Source: Planctomycetota bacterium (GTDB taxonomy: Bacteria; Planctomycetota; Phycisphaerae; WQYP01). Taken from it: a stretch of 59,641 nt of DNA. Under the pieces are notes generated by a model. The model made no database searches. It was not told where the DNA came from and saw only the letters and a list, made by a program, of their open reading frames with translations. Each line of letters begins with the position of its first letter. Position 1 is the first letter of the stretch. Positions 26,054-35,444 of the stretch are shown here, in pieces. The translations under genes were made by a program, and so were the position numbers. Location: positions 1 to 59,641 of the forward strand of contig JAJYDW010000016.1 in the NCBI GenBank assembly GCA_021790385.1, given 5' to 3'.

Positions 26054-27841
26054 ATGAAAATACGTAACTTTTGCATCATTGCTCACATAGACCATGGTAA
26101 ATCCACCTTGGCGGACCGGATTCTGGAACGGTCCGGAGCCATCACCGAACGCGAAATGCAGGCCCAATTCCTGGATGATATGGACCTGGAGCGCGAACGC
26201 GGCATTACCATCAAGGCCAGTGCGGTTTCGGTCCGGTATCAACTCGATGGGGAAGATTACATGCTGAACCTGATTGATACCCCCGGCCATGTCGATTTTC
26301 ACTATGAAGTGGCCAAAGCCCTGCAGGCCTGCGAAGGGGCTTTGCTGGTGGTGGATGCCACGCAGGGCGTACAGGCCCAAACAGTAGCCAATGCCTACGC
26401 CGCCATTGAAGCGGGACTGGAAATCATTCCCGTGATAAACAAAATTGATCTGCCCAGCGCCAGGTCCGATGAAGTGGCCGAAGAAATGGAGCAAGTGCTG
26501 GGTATAGACGCTCTTTCCTGCGTGCGTATTTCCGCTAAAAGCGGGCTGGGAATCAACGATCTTTTCCGGGCTATCTGCCTCAAGTTGCCGGGGCCTAAAG
26601 GCGATGCCAACCTGCCGCTGCAAGCCCTGATTTTTGACAGCAAATATGATGAGTACCGCGGAGTCATTGTTTACGTCCGCGTTATAAATGGCCGCATCAG
26701 CATGGGCCAGAAAATTCGCATGATGGGTCAGCAACGTGTTTATCAGATAACTGCCATGGGAAAATTTGCGCCCAAGACCACAGCGGTGCCTGCCTTGGCC
26801 GCCGGCGAAGTCGGTTTTTTTGTCGCCAACATCAAAGCTCTCGGCGATGTTACCATTGGCGATACGGTTACGGATGTCAACAACCCGGCGGTAGAACCGC
26901 TCGCCGGATACCGTCCCCCAAAACAAATGGTTTACTGTGATTTTTATCCCGGCCCGGATACACAATACACCCAACTGCGGGAAGCCCTGGAGCGACTGCG
27001 GCTAAATGATTCCTCGTTCACATTTGAGCCTGAAAATTCAGATGCGTTGGGCTTTGGCTTTCGTTGCGGATTTCTGGGGTTGCTGCACATGGAAATTGTG
27101 CAGGAACGACTGGAACGCGAACAAAAAGTGCAGGTAGTGCAAACCGCTCCCACGGTGCCGTATGAAGTGGTGCTCAACGACGATACGGTTAAAACCATTG
27201 ACAGCGCCTCCGAACTGCCTGATCCGAGCAAGCTCAAGGAAATTCGCGAGCCGATGATTCGTGCCAATATCATTATTCCCGGAGAAAATATCGGGGATAT
27301 TTCCAAGCTCTGCCAAGATCGCCGCGGCGTTTACCGTAAGACTGAATATATTGGCCCGCAACGTGTGATTCTTGAATATGACCTGCCGTTGGCAGAAGTT
27401 ATTTTTGATTTTTTCGATCGGTTGAAAACCGCCACCCGCGGTTACGGAACCTTGGATTATAATTTTCTGGGCTTCAAAGCTGATGATCTGGTACGTATGG
27501 ATATTCTCGTCAACGGCCAGGCCATCGGTGCCTTAAGCCTGATTGTTCACAAATCCAAGGCCGAAAGCCGTGGCCGCGCCATCATCCGCAAGCTCAAGAC
27601 CGAAATCGGGCGCCATCTCTTTGAAGTACCACTCCAGGCTGCGATCGGTTCACGCGTCATTGCCCGCGAAACCATCAGCGCCATGCGTAAAAATGTAACC
27701 GCCAAGTGCTATGGCGGCGACGTGAGTCGAAAGCGCAAGCTCCTGGAAAAACAAAAGGAAGGCAAAAAACGCATGAAGCAGGTCGGACGGGTCGAAATTC
27801 CCCAGGAGGCATTCATGGCCGTACTCGAACCCGGCGAATAA
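26054..27841 (+). CDS. lepA: Elongation factor 4 (LepA)
   Basis: 595 aa from ATG 26054, where the family N-terminus begins (MKIRNFCIIAHIDHGKST); the open frame extends upstream without similarity. G-domain motifs are all there: AHIDHGKST (G1), ERERGITIK (G2), DTPGHVDF (G3), NKIDLP (G4), and ISAKSGLG (G5). A C-terminal LepA-specific domain ends in RKKLLEKQKEGKKRMKQVG-like sequence (here KRKLLEKQKEGKKRM). LepA acts on stalled or mistranslocated ribosomes. It follows lptG by 109 bases. Confidence 0.97.
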   Translation: MKIRNFCIIAHIDHGKSTLADRILERSGAITEREMQAQFLDDMDLERERGITIKASAVSVRYQLDGEDYMLNLIDTPGHVDFHYEVAKALQACEGALLVVDATQGVQAQTVANAYAAIEAGLEIIPVINKIDLPSARSDEVAEEMEQVLGIDALSCVRISAKSGLGINDLFRAICLKLPGPKGDANLPLQALIFDSKYDEYRGVIVYVRVINGRISMGQKIRMMGQQRVYQITAMGKFAPKTTAVPALAAGEVGFFVANIKALGDVTIGDTVTDVNNPAVEPLAGYRPPKQMVYCDFYPGPDTQYTQLREALERLRLNDSSFTFEPENSDALGFGFRCGFLGLLHMEIVQERLEREQKVQVVQTAPTVPYEVVLNDDTVKTIDSASELPDPSKLKEIREPMIRANIIIPGENIGDISKLCQDRRGVYRKTEYIGPQRVILEYDLPLAEVIFDFFDRLKTATRGYGTLDYNFLGFKADDLVRMDILVNGQAIGALSLIVHKSKAESRGRAIIRKLKTEIGRHLFEVPLQAAIGSRVIARETISAMRKNVTAKCYGGDVSRKRKLLEKQKEGKKRMKQVGRVEIPQEAFMAVLEPGE

Positions 27842-27991
27842 GTCAGGAGGTCTCTCCCCGTCTCCCCACGGGCATCCGGGCAATAAGCAAGGCTCACCGC
27901 CCCAAAAAATCGGCCGGTTAGCATAATGTCTTCCCGGGCCAGACCCGCCTCGACCGCCTGAAGTTCCAACCCTTTCAAGGAGAATTTATTC

Positions 27992-28717
27992 ATGCACCTG
28001 CGACAAAGCCTCTACCGACGTCTGGGCCGCTGGATCACCTGCGAATTTGAATTCAGCCGCGATGCCCGGATCGGTTTACGCAATCGCTATGAAGTTGAAA
28101 GCTTTAAGGATGTGTTCTGCCATTTCTTCTATTGGCAGGTCTTTGGCACTCTGAAGTCTGCTCCGCGCTATATTGTGGATTGCGGTGCCAATTGCGGTCA
28201 CTTTGCCGTTCTAGCGGATCAGACGCTGCGCCGACGCTTTCCAGATTCCACCTGTGAATTCCTGCTCATTGAACCCAATCCCCGGCTTGCACCCGTGCTT
28301 CGCCGAACCCTGCGCCAGGCCCATCTCAACGCCCGGGTGGTTCCGGCAGTCGTGGGTGCTAAACCCGGCCAGCAGACACTTTGGATTCACCCCCGCACTT
28401 ACATGACCGCCAGCCTCGAGCCGTTTCGCGACGCCCGGCCATTTCCAGTTCAACAATTTGATCTTGCCGCGGAACTCCGCACCCGCCCCGCCGATCTGCT
28501 CAAGTTGGATATTGAGGGTGCGGAATTCCAATTGTTGGCGGATTTGGAATACCAGTTTGAACGCATCAACGCTTTGGTGCTGGAAATTCACGGCCCGGTT
28601 GATCATCGAAAAGCCGAACTGGAGGCTCGTTTAGCCCGCGGTGGCTTTCACGCCCAGATCGGCCCACTCCCCCATTTTGACCATGAACTCGCCTTTTATA
28701 CCCGTCACCCCCGGTGA
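27992..28717 (+). CDS. FkbM family methyltransferase
   Basis: 241 aa with CAAGGAG before ATG 27992. SAM-binding motif VDCGANCGHFAVLA (residues ~52-65), a downstream LIEPNPRLAPVLRR (motif post II), and the FkbM mark LLKLDIEGAEFQLL (residues ~170-183). FkbM enzymes O-methylate sugars or polyketides; the target here is unknown and could be a glycan. 150 bases after lepA and convergent with GH116. Confidence 0.88.
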   Translation: MHLRQSLYRRLGRWITCEFEFSRDARIGLRNRYEVESFKDVFCHFFYWQVFGTLKSAPRYIVDCGANCGHFAVLADQTLRRRFPDSTCEFLLIEPNPRLAPVLRRTLRQAHLNARVVPAVVGAKPGQQTLWIHPRTYMTASLEPFRDARPFPVQQFDLAAELRTRPADLLKLDIEGAEFQLLADLEYQFERINALVLEIHGPVDHRKAELEARLARGGFHAQIGPLPHFDHELAFYTRHPR

Positions 28718-28776
28718 ACACCTTAAATCTGCCGAAGAGGCCTTATCGCCCTCCTCCGGCCTGGTACCGCAGCCCG

Positions 28777-31392
28777 TCAAACCTGCCGAAGAATCTTCAG
28801 CCGCAACGGATTATGTGAACCGATGATCCGCTCTCGCCCCAGGTCGGCTTTCCCAAAAGCGGCCAGTTCCACAGCTTTTAGCTTCACCATGCCTCCCAAA
28901 ACGGACAAGGTTACCTCGGCGGAGCCACCCGCCTTTTTCTTGATCACCACGGTACCCCAGGCATATCCGGTGGACCAAAACCAGGTTGCCGATTTTTCCG
29001 CCGGCAGATTGAACACCATGCTTCCCGTTACGCCGGAAAAATGAAAGCCCGTCAGGGCCAGCACGGTTCCCCATGCCGCCATCGGCCGCACATAATGATG
29101 CCCGCATTCCGGTTCATCAAATGGCGAGCGCTTTTTGCCGTCGTGCCGGGCACGAACTGTTTTTACGATTTTAACCGCATCACCGATGTGCCCGGCATAG
29201 ATGAGTTCCGTCGCCGCGGCATATTCAAAGCCGCTCCATACCTCATGGCAGTATGGAAATGGAAATTGCGGCCTTTTACCCCGCGGATACGTACATACCA
29301 ACATTCCCCCTTCCTCATTGAGAGCATACGTGCGTAGATGATTGAAATGGCCGAACAGCGACGACTTAAAATTATATTTCATCAGCGACTTAAGCGCCTT
29401 TTGAACATGCTCCCGACGCGCCAGATCCCCCAGGCCCAGCACATGGGCCATCGTCTGCCCCACCAATTGATCCGCCAGACAACCCGCGCCGATCTGATGC
29501 ATCGGATTGTGCAGGTCTCTCTCCCCTATATTCCACATCAGTTCCGGATGAATGGCCGATGTATCCTCCGGCGGCACAATACGTTGTTCATAATATTCCC
29601 CATTAAAAAGGTTGGAATCCATCCATTGGGATCCGCGCACAAAAAGAGCGTGGCATTTTTTCGCAAAGGACTCTTCGCCGACGTACCGGGCCATTTCCTC
29701 CACGGCCCGCAACGCGCCCAGATACCAGAAACCCACTTCCGGATTCGGACCAAAATATTCCACATCCATGGTATTGTGCTGTGATCCTTCCATTACACCG
29801 TCGCAATCACCATCCCATCCATGCTTGAGCCAGCAGAATTCCATCGATTTACGGGCGATGGGCCAGCATTTTTTCAGGAACTCATCATCCCCGGAAAGTT
29901 GCCATTCCCGGTACAGCCGCATCAGCGTGCCCATTTGGCCGTCCGCGGCCGCACCCTTCCACTCGCGCCCATGGCTAAGCACCGGCAAACCCACCCGAAA
30001 ATTCATCAGCCCCGTATCGCCCGTAGCCACATTAAAGTCTGTATCACGCATCGACTTGGCCAACTGACCAAACACAAACGCCGTGGTCTGTTCATAGTTC
30101 CATACATGCGTACATGATCCATGGCAGCATCCCCCCAGATCCTGGCACCCCTCCCAACCAAAAAACCGCCCATCCGCGGTGCGAAAGCAGGTTTCCGTAC
30201 GCAGCGTGCTTAAATTAAACAGGGCCGCTTCCTTTACCGCCTCCGGCAAATCACTACCGCAAAATGCCTCCACAAACTCCACCGTCTTGGTTTCCAACCG
30301 CGGCAAGTCCCGGGCCGTGCGCACCGCAACATCCCAGGCATCCGCATATTGCGTGCAATAATAATTACCGACCTCTTCAAAAATCTTCTTGGCCTGAACT
30401 TCAGTCTCTGTTGCCGTAGGCGGCAAGTCCGGCAGCTTGGCCCAGCCGCTGCGATTGGGAAAATGCCAGGTGATCATGAAAGTCACACTACGGATTGATT
30501 TTGCCGGAACTTGTATCCGTACCGCCAGTGAAGCCCGAGGATCCTGTTGCCCATCACGTTGCCGATTTTCCAGTTTTCCGTCACCCGAAAAATCATCCCA
30601 GAAATCCAGCAGGCTGTTGCCCCAACCCAATTTTCCCCATGCTTCCCGATACGTCACCTGACCCCCAGAAGTCGTGGTCAAAGCCAGGCTGCCCCATTGT
30701 GCAGCCGTTTTCTCCAACCCTTCCGAATACATGTACAACCCTTGTACCTTGGCATCCTTTCTATATACATTTCGGTTTTCGCGGGCTTGGCGATCATAGG
30801 TTTCGTAACCCTCAAAGTGCTTCTCAGGCGTCAGACGACCGTCCGCTCCGATAAAATTCGGCAGCGAGCCGCATACCGACGCCGCCACCGGTTTGGACGA
30901 ACGATTTTCCAGCACATACCGCAACACCATCACCGGAATCCCGCTGGCCTCCACATCCGTCGGTATCAGTGGATTGAACGTTTCCAATCGCACATTCAGC
31001 GGAACGTCCGGATCCGACATCACCACTTGCCCCAGCGGATACGCCCCCTGAAACTCACACTTACGGAACCGCGGGAGCATGGCGCTAACAACCTCCGCTC
31101 CGAACCCTTTTCCGTCATATTGCTCCGGGCCGATAATACCCTCCAGAGCGCGCGTCACGGTTTTTCCCGTGGCATCCTTAGTCCATAAAGCAAAAAAGCA
31201 CCCTGCCTGCCTGCCCTGCACCAGATCAAAGCCCTTCGCCGGGCGATTGCAAATCTCCCAATCGCGCAAGTTGCCGCGTCCGCCAATGGAAATGGTTCCC
31301 GTTCCGATACCCCCCACCGGCATGGCAAGATGAGCCAGGTGGCTTTGCGGATAAGATTTCAGTACCGGCCAGACTAATGTTTTAGTCCTCAT
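28777..31392 (-). CDS. GH116-type glycoside hydrolase (glucosylceramidase-like, DUF608)
   Basis: 871 aa with an AGGAG site seven bases before ATG 31392. It starts with the N-terminal beta domain signature AMPVGGIGTGTISIGGRGNLRDWEI, and a helical (alpha/alpha)6 catalytic barrel is marked by GGCCHGSCTHVWNYEQTTAFVFG and MDVEYFGPNPEVGFWYLGALRA. The C-terminal region contains 'WSGFEYAAATELIYAG'. These match GH116 beta-glucosidases/xylosidases. No signal peptide is seen, so cytoplasmic or non-classical export. It lies just downstream of a GH172-like gene on the same strand, 28 bases apart, and the two are likely co-transcribed. Substrate is inferred only as beta-linked glucose or xylose. Confidence 0.88.
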   Translation of the reverse strand: MRTKTLVWPVLKSYPQSHLAHLAMPVGGIGTGTISIGGRGNLRDWEICNRPAKGFDLVQGRQAGCFFALWTKDATGKTVTRALEGIIGPEQYDGKGFGAEVVSAMLPRFRKCEFQGAYPLGQVVMSDPDVPLNVRLETFNPLIPTDVEASGIPVMVLRYVLENRSSKPVAASVCGSLPNFIGADGRLTPEKHFEGYETYDRQARENRNVYRKDAKVQGLYMYSEGLEKTAAQWGSLALTTTSGGQVTYREAWGKLGWGNSLLDFWDDFSGDGKLENRQRDGQQDPRASLAVRIQVPAKSIRSVTFMITWHFPNRSGWAKLPDLPPTATETEVQAKKIFEEVGNYYCTQYADAWDVAVRTARDLPRLETKTVEFVEAFCGSDLPEAVKEAALFNLSTLRTETCFRTADGRFFGWEGCQDLGGCCHGSCTHVWNYEQTTAFVFGQLAKSMRDTDFNVATGDTGLMNFRVGLPVLSHGREWKGAAADGQMGTLMRLYREWQLSGDDEFLKKCWPIARKSMEFCWLKHGWDGDCDGVMEGSQHNTMDVEYFGPNPEVGFWYLGALRAVEEMARYVGEESFAKKCHALFVRGSQWMDSNLFNGEYYEQRIVPPEDTSAIHPELMWNIGERDLHNPMHQIGAGCLADQLVGQTMAHVLGLGDLARREHVQKALKSLMKYNFKSSLFGHFNHLRTYALNEEGGMLVCTYPRGKRPQFPFPYCHEVWSGFEYAAATELIYAGHIGDAVKIVKTVRARHDGKKRSPFDEPECGHHYVRPMAAWGTVLALTGFHFSGVTGSMVFNLPAEKSATWFWSTGYAWGTVVIKKKAGGSAEVTLSVLGGMVKLKAVELAAFGKADLGRERIIGSHNPLRLKILRQV

Positions 31393-31420
31393 TAAGAACT
31401 CCTGTTGGATAATCTCAAGC

Positions 31421-32536
31421 TTAATTTACTTCCAGTTGATCGCGCTGCGGTAGCGGCGGAAAAGGTGTTGTCGGCAAGTTTTGATACCAGTACGCCACCG
31501 ACGCAATATCATCCTTCAGCGGTAAATAGCGCCCGCCGGATCTCCACCCCAAAGCCTGAATGGTTATGCGCAGATTTTGTTCAAAACGCACCGGATCCAT
31601 AATGTGCCACCGATAAAGACCAAATCGCTGCTGCGATTCATACACACCGTTTGGTCTTAACACCTGGGAAAGTCCGGCATAGGGCGTTGTAAATTCCTGA
31701 TATTGATGAGTCGTCTGGTTTTCGAAATTGTAGCTGCCACAGAAATAATCCTCCGTACCCGTGCCGCAGATGGTTGGAAACCGACCATCGCCATCCATGT
31801 AAAATTTGATTTCGCCCTCACCCCACCAGCCATTGTTATTGACCCCCCAGGCCATATACGTACCTACGTATTGCCCTCGACCCGTCACGCCATCCAAAAT
31901 GGTGTACACCTGCTTGTAAGGAAGCGGATTGACCCGCCGGAACTGAGCATGAAAATATGCCGCGTCCTCTGGAACATCCGTAAGCGTATAGTTGATCTGA
32001 TAATACAAGACCATTTCCGTGTCGGCGAGATTGGTCATGGTCATACGGCACTTGCGACGAAAAGGCATTTCCCAGTAACAATTCAGCGCGCTGCCGGGGT
32101 TAACACAGATGGGCAGCGAAGAAAGCGGTGCAAAACGATTCCAACCGCAGGCAAAAAAGTCGCCCACCGGGCATTCCACCGATGGCACGGTCTGGTCATC
32201 CCAGTAAACGCGCAAAATGGCAAATCGCCAGTGACCTCCCGGCGTCATCCATATCTGCTGGATAGCGCCGGAATCGTTGATTTCCGCCAGCGTGAAGGTC
32301 TGACCGGCGGCAATTTTTACAAAAGGTGAAACCTTCCAACCCTGACCAAGGTCGCGAGCTGCCCCAGCCGCTGGACCATCCGTGGACATGCCCGCTTGAC
32401 CTTTTTCTCCGGTAAAATTCTCCGGACTAATCGAGCGGGTTTTAGCTCTCGACAAACGCGAAAGATTGCCCAAGTTCATACCCAAGCCATTGAATGATTG
32501 TGTAATAATTTTCTCTTTTAAAAAATAATCCTGCAT
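31421..32536 (-). CDS. DUF2961 / GH172-like enzyme
   Basis: 371 aa. The DUF2961 core is recognisable: NLSRLSRAKTRSISPENFTG at the N-terminus, then beta-strand-rich sequence with LYYQINYTLTDVPEDAAYFHAQ, GEGEIKFYMDGDGRFPTICGTGTEDYF, and YAGLSQVLRPN. By established knowledge DUF2961 proteins were shown to be glycoside hydrolases of GH172, acting on fructofuranosides and D-arabinans, with glutamate catalysts; TEDYF and EGEIKFY carry candidates. ATG 32536 has no clear ribosome-binding site and ATG 32479 is an alternative. It precedes GH116 on the same strand, so it likely feeds the same sugar catabolism. Confidence 0.85.
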   Translation of the reverse strand: MQDYFLKEKIITQSFNGLGMNLGNLSRLSRAKTRSISPENFTGEKGQAGMSTDGPAAGAARDLGQGWKVSPFVKIAAGQTFTLAEINDSGAIQQIWMTPGGHWRFAILRVYWDDQTVPSVECPVGDFFACGWNRFAPLSSLPICVNPGSALNCYWEMPFRRKCRMTMTNLADTEMVLYYQINYTLTDVPEDAAYFHAQFRRVNPLPYKQVYTILDGVTGRGQYVGTYMAWGVNNNGWWGEGEIKFYMDGDGRFPTICGTGTEDYFCGSYNFENQTTHQYQEFTTPYAGLSQVLRPNGVYESQQRFGLYRWHIMDPVRFEQNLRITIQALGWRSGGRYLPLKDDIASVAYWYQNLPTTPFPPLPQRDQLEVN

Positions 32537-32607
32537 TATTTAATAGAGATGCAAACAATTCGCCAAATCTTTATTTTTTATCCTGCACGCCTCCACGAAG
32601 GCTTTTG

Positions 32608-33669
32608 TTAAGCATGCGGTGCCCCGCTCCAATCGAAAATTGCTGAAAATCGCGTTCGTTGACGCAGGCTATCATACGCTTGGGGTGCCTGCGTGTAGGG
32701 CACAATCAGATCAATGAAGTGCTCCGGATTGATCTGCTTCGTCCGAATAGCCTCTACGGTCGCCTGCCTGTCTTCCACACCGCGGTCGAAAGGGCTGACA
32801 ATAATGGCGGCCTCGCCTGGTATGAAACCAAACGGATTCATCGTAATTTTATCAATGTAATTGGCCTGCATGACAATTCGTGGCCAGTCGCCATGGTAGA
32901 AGCGGATCGGTTCCTTTACATATTGGGTGCCGTACGCTTGAGGTTTTCGCCGAGCAAGTTTATAGGCTAGCTCCACGCCGGAGATAACTCCGGTTGCTTC
33001 CACAACAATATCTGCACCATTGTTGCAAAATACGCCCACACGTTCGGCGACATGCGGGTCGCGGGCCGAAAACGCGGCAGCGACTCCAAAAACTAAGGCC
33101 CGCTCCAGACGAGCTTCTTCTAAGTCAACCACACAGACGCGGCAACCGCGGCTGACCAGCCACGCAGCCGAAAACGCTCCGATCATCCCCTGTCCAATGA
33201 CCACCGCCGTTTCACCCACTACCGGGCGCGCCGCCTCGACGCCGCGCAGGCTGATCGCCGCCACTTCTGCGATGGCGTAATCCCTTGGCTCGGCACCTTT
33301 CGGCAGCAGTACCGGGCGATCTTCCCCGCTCGTGCGATACAGGTGCATGGACGCCTGCCCGCCCCACTGCGATTTAATGCCGGCAATAGCTTTCGGATTG
33401 CGCCCTGTAATCCAATCTCCCACTCGCCATCCCTTAACCTCTACACCCACTTCCACCACCTGTCCAACCACGCAATATCCCGGAATCAGGGGGTAATGAC
33501 CTTCCGCACCATAGTGACCGCTCAAAACGCGCAGTTCCGTTCCCGGCGACACCATGGTGTATGCAGTTTCAACAACAACTTCATCCGCACCACAGGGTTC
33601 AAGGGCAAATTGTCCGTGGGCTATCGAGTCTTTCGCCTGAAAAATAATTGCTTCGCACAAATATTGCAC
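32608..33669 (-). CDS. Medium-chain zinc-type dehydrogenase (alcohol/sugar dehydrogenase)
   Basis: 353 aa with a GTG start at 33669. GroES-like N-domain (SPGTELRVLSGHYGAEGHYPLIPGY), then the Rossmann domain with VIGQGMIGAFSAAWLV. The catalytic-zinc ligands usual in alcohol dehydrogenases (C-x-G-T... and GHE) are not obvious: the segment reads PGTELRVLSGHYG. It may therefore be a zinc-independent or sugar-type member. The C-terminus resembles the bacterial threonine/sorbitol dehydrogenase class. It sits 70 bases upstream of DUF2961 in the same orientation, likely oxidising a product of the hydrolases. Confidence 0.82.
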   Translation of the reverse strand: MQYLCEAIIFQAKDSIAHGQFALEPCGADEVVVETAYTMVSPGTELRVLSGHYGAEGHYPLIPGYCVVGQVVEVGVEVKGWRVGDWITGRNPKAIAGIKSQWGGQASMHLYRTSGEDRPVLLPKGAEPRDYAIAEVAAISLRGVEAARPVVGETAVVIGQGMIGAFSAAWLVSRGCRVCVVDLEEARLERALVFGVAAAFSARDPHVAERVGVFCNNGADIVVEATGVISGVELAYKLARRKPQAYGTQYVKEPIRFYHGDWPRIVMQANYIDKITMNPFGFIPGEAAIIVSPFDRGVEDRQATVEAIRTKQINPEHFIDLIVPYTQAPQAYDSLRQRTRFSAIFDWSGAPHA

Positions 33670-33836
33670 TGGATTTTCCGATCAATAAAACTTTTCTCCA
33701 TAATCTACGTTACTGGTGAAAAGAATCTTCGTCAATATAGAAGCTGTTGTCTTCGTTATTACCACACCCGTATCCTGAAACTACGGGGCAAAATCGCTCA
33801 CTGGTACGACTGGCATTCCGGCCTATGGCGATAGCG

Positions 33837-35444
33837 TTATCCTATATTCAACGCCGCCAGCGCTGCTTGCCTCATCGCCGACTCCGGAGCGGGCTGGCCG
33901 GTAAAACCTGTAAATTGCAGCAGTGCCTGTTGAATCAACATCTCGACGCCATGTACCACCACGGACCCTCTGGACCGGGCTAATTGCAGCATTTGGGTTT
34001 CATGGGGATTGTAAACTGTGTCAAACACCACGGTTTGCCTGTTCCAGGGAATATCATCCGGCACCGGCGACGCAGTCGTATTCGGACTCATTCCCACTGG
34101 CGTGCAATTAATATAGATGTCATATACGTGCTCGCGAAGCCGTTCCATCGGCACAGCGCAAACCATACCGATGCGGCCGTTAAATTCGCCCGCCAGTGCG
34201 GCAGCTTTATCGATTCCGCGGTTGAAAATAGTTACCTCCGCCTCCCATGCCGCCAGCCCAGCCACTATGGCCCGTGCCGCACCTCCCGCACCGAGAACCG
34301 CCACCTGTTTTTCCCTTAACCCGGACTGATCCACTCCCATGGCGCAGGTCAGTGCGATGAGAGCACCGGCATAATCAGTGTTCAGGCCAGTCATTGTTCC
34401 ATCAAGGGCGAATAAAATGGTATTGATCGCTCCTATATGCCGGGCCATATCGTCCATCGTACCGCCGCGCTCTAATACGTAACGCAGGGCATGATGTTTA
34501 TGCGGAATAGTTACGCTGACTCCCCCCGGATTCAGGCCCGGACATTGCCGGATTGCATCGAGGGCGGCGCAAAATTTATCGTACCCAGGTTCGACGGCAA
34601 GCGGCACGTAGACACCGTCAAAATCAATGGCCGTAAAGCCGGCGTTATGAATGACAGGGCTGATGGAATGCCCTACCGGCCAGCCGACAACGCCAAACAC
34701 CCGGGTGCTCTTGCGCTGACTGGTCCAGCGGTACAAGTTTTTAAGTTGTGCCAGTGATGGCTGGCCCGGAGCGCTGCCACCCTGGGATTCGGCGGTGGCA
34801 AAGTTAAAAGGAGCCGCGAATTTTGCAGCCAGCAAACGGGATATCACTCCTGGCTCCCCCATGGCCAGGCATAAAAATTGGCGTGCATCGCCAGCGGCGT
34901 GGCGCGCATAAAGCGCCAATGCCCGTACCCCGTCGAGGATGCTGTGAGCCTTCCACACCAGCTTGAATATCGCAGCCGCATGCACTTCATACATCGTCGT
35001 CAGGACTGCGTCCAGATCCGTGGGGCACTCCGTCCAATCATGGCTGGAAACAATTAATTGTGAACCCGAACTGCCCTGCGGGCCGGTCGCATTCGTCAAA
35101 ACGTTGCGAATGGCCGGCGATCGCCGCCAGACCTGCAATTCGACATCCACAAATTCGGGCGCATCCGGTCCCAGCATGGCCTGCTGGTATAACCCGGCCA
35201 GAGTGTCATCACTGCCGACAAAGCCGCCGCCCTCCGTAGCAGAACGGATGGTCAGAATGACGCCCAGATGCCCATGACCGAGCTTGATTTTCCGTCGAGC
35301 GGCCAGTACCTGGCGAATTACTGACGCTTCGGCCAGATCGCAGCGCAGCTCCACCATATCCGCGCCGGCGGCAACAGCCAAGGGCATCGCTGTGATGGCC
35401 GGCGCAGCAGTGGTAACAAATATTGGTACAACCAGTTTAGTCAA
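33837..35444 (-). CDS. aroDE: Bifunctional 3-dehydroquinate dehydratase / shikimate dehydrogenase (AroD-AroE fusion)
   Basis: 535 aa. N-terminal type I dehydroquinase (residues ~1-235): VELRCDL, the catalytic His in IVSSHDWTECP, and the Schiff-base Lys in AAIFKLVWK. C-terminal shikimate dehydrogenase (~245-535): VGWPVGHSISPVIHN, VSVTIPHKHH (Lys), NTDYAGA (Asp), and the nucleotide loop VLGAGGAARAI. It carries out two consecutive steps of the aromatic amino acid pathway, giving shikimate. The start is TTG 35444, in a four-base overlap with the stop of the upstream DNase IV gene, preceded by an AGGGG site. Such fusions are known in plants and some planctomycetes/chlamydiae. Confidence 0.93.
   Translation of the reverse strand: MTKLVVPIFVTTAAPAITAMPLAVAAGADMVELRCDLAEASVIRQVLAARRKIKLGHGHLGVILTIRSATEGGGFVGSDDTLAGLYQQAMLGPDAPEFVDVELQVWRRSPAIRNVLTNATGPQGSSGSQLIVSSHDWTECPTDLDAVLTTMYEVHAAAIFKLVWKAHSILDGVRALALYARHAAGDARQFLCLAMGEPGVISRLLAAKFAAPFNFATAESQGGSAPGQPSLAQLKNLYRWTSQRKSTRVFGVVGWPVGHSISPVIHNAGFTAIDFDGVYVPLAVEPGYDKFCAALDAIRQCPGLNPGGVSVTIPHKHHALRYVLERGGTMDDMARHIGAINTILFALDGTMTGLNTDYAGALIALTCAMGVDQSGLREKQVAVLGAGGAARAIVAGLAAWEAEVTIFNRGIDKAAALAGEFNGRIGMVCAVPMERLREHVYDIYINCTPVGMSPNTTASPVPDDIPWNRQTVVFDTVYNPHETQMLQLARSRGSVVVHGVEMLIQQALLQFTGFTGQPAPESAMRQAALAALNIG

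Noticed and set aside
26051..26974. 307-codon ORF on the minus strand
   Set aside because: Opposite lepA, which has all GTPase motifs; shadow frame of a conserved gene.
28683..28826. 47-codon ORF across the FkbM and GH116 3' ends
   Set aside because: Overlaps both genes; no ribosome-binding site; contains only a short CTGCCGAAGA direct repeat.
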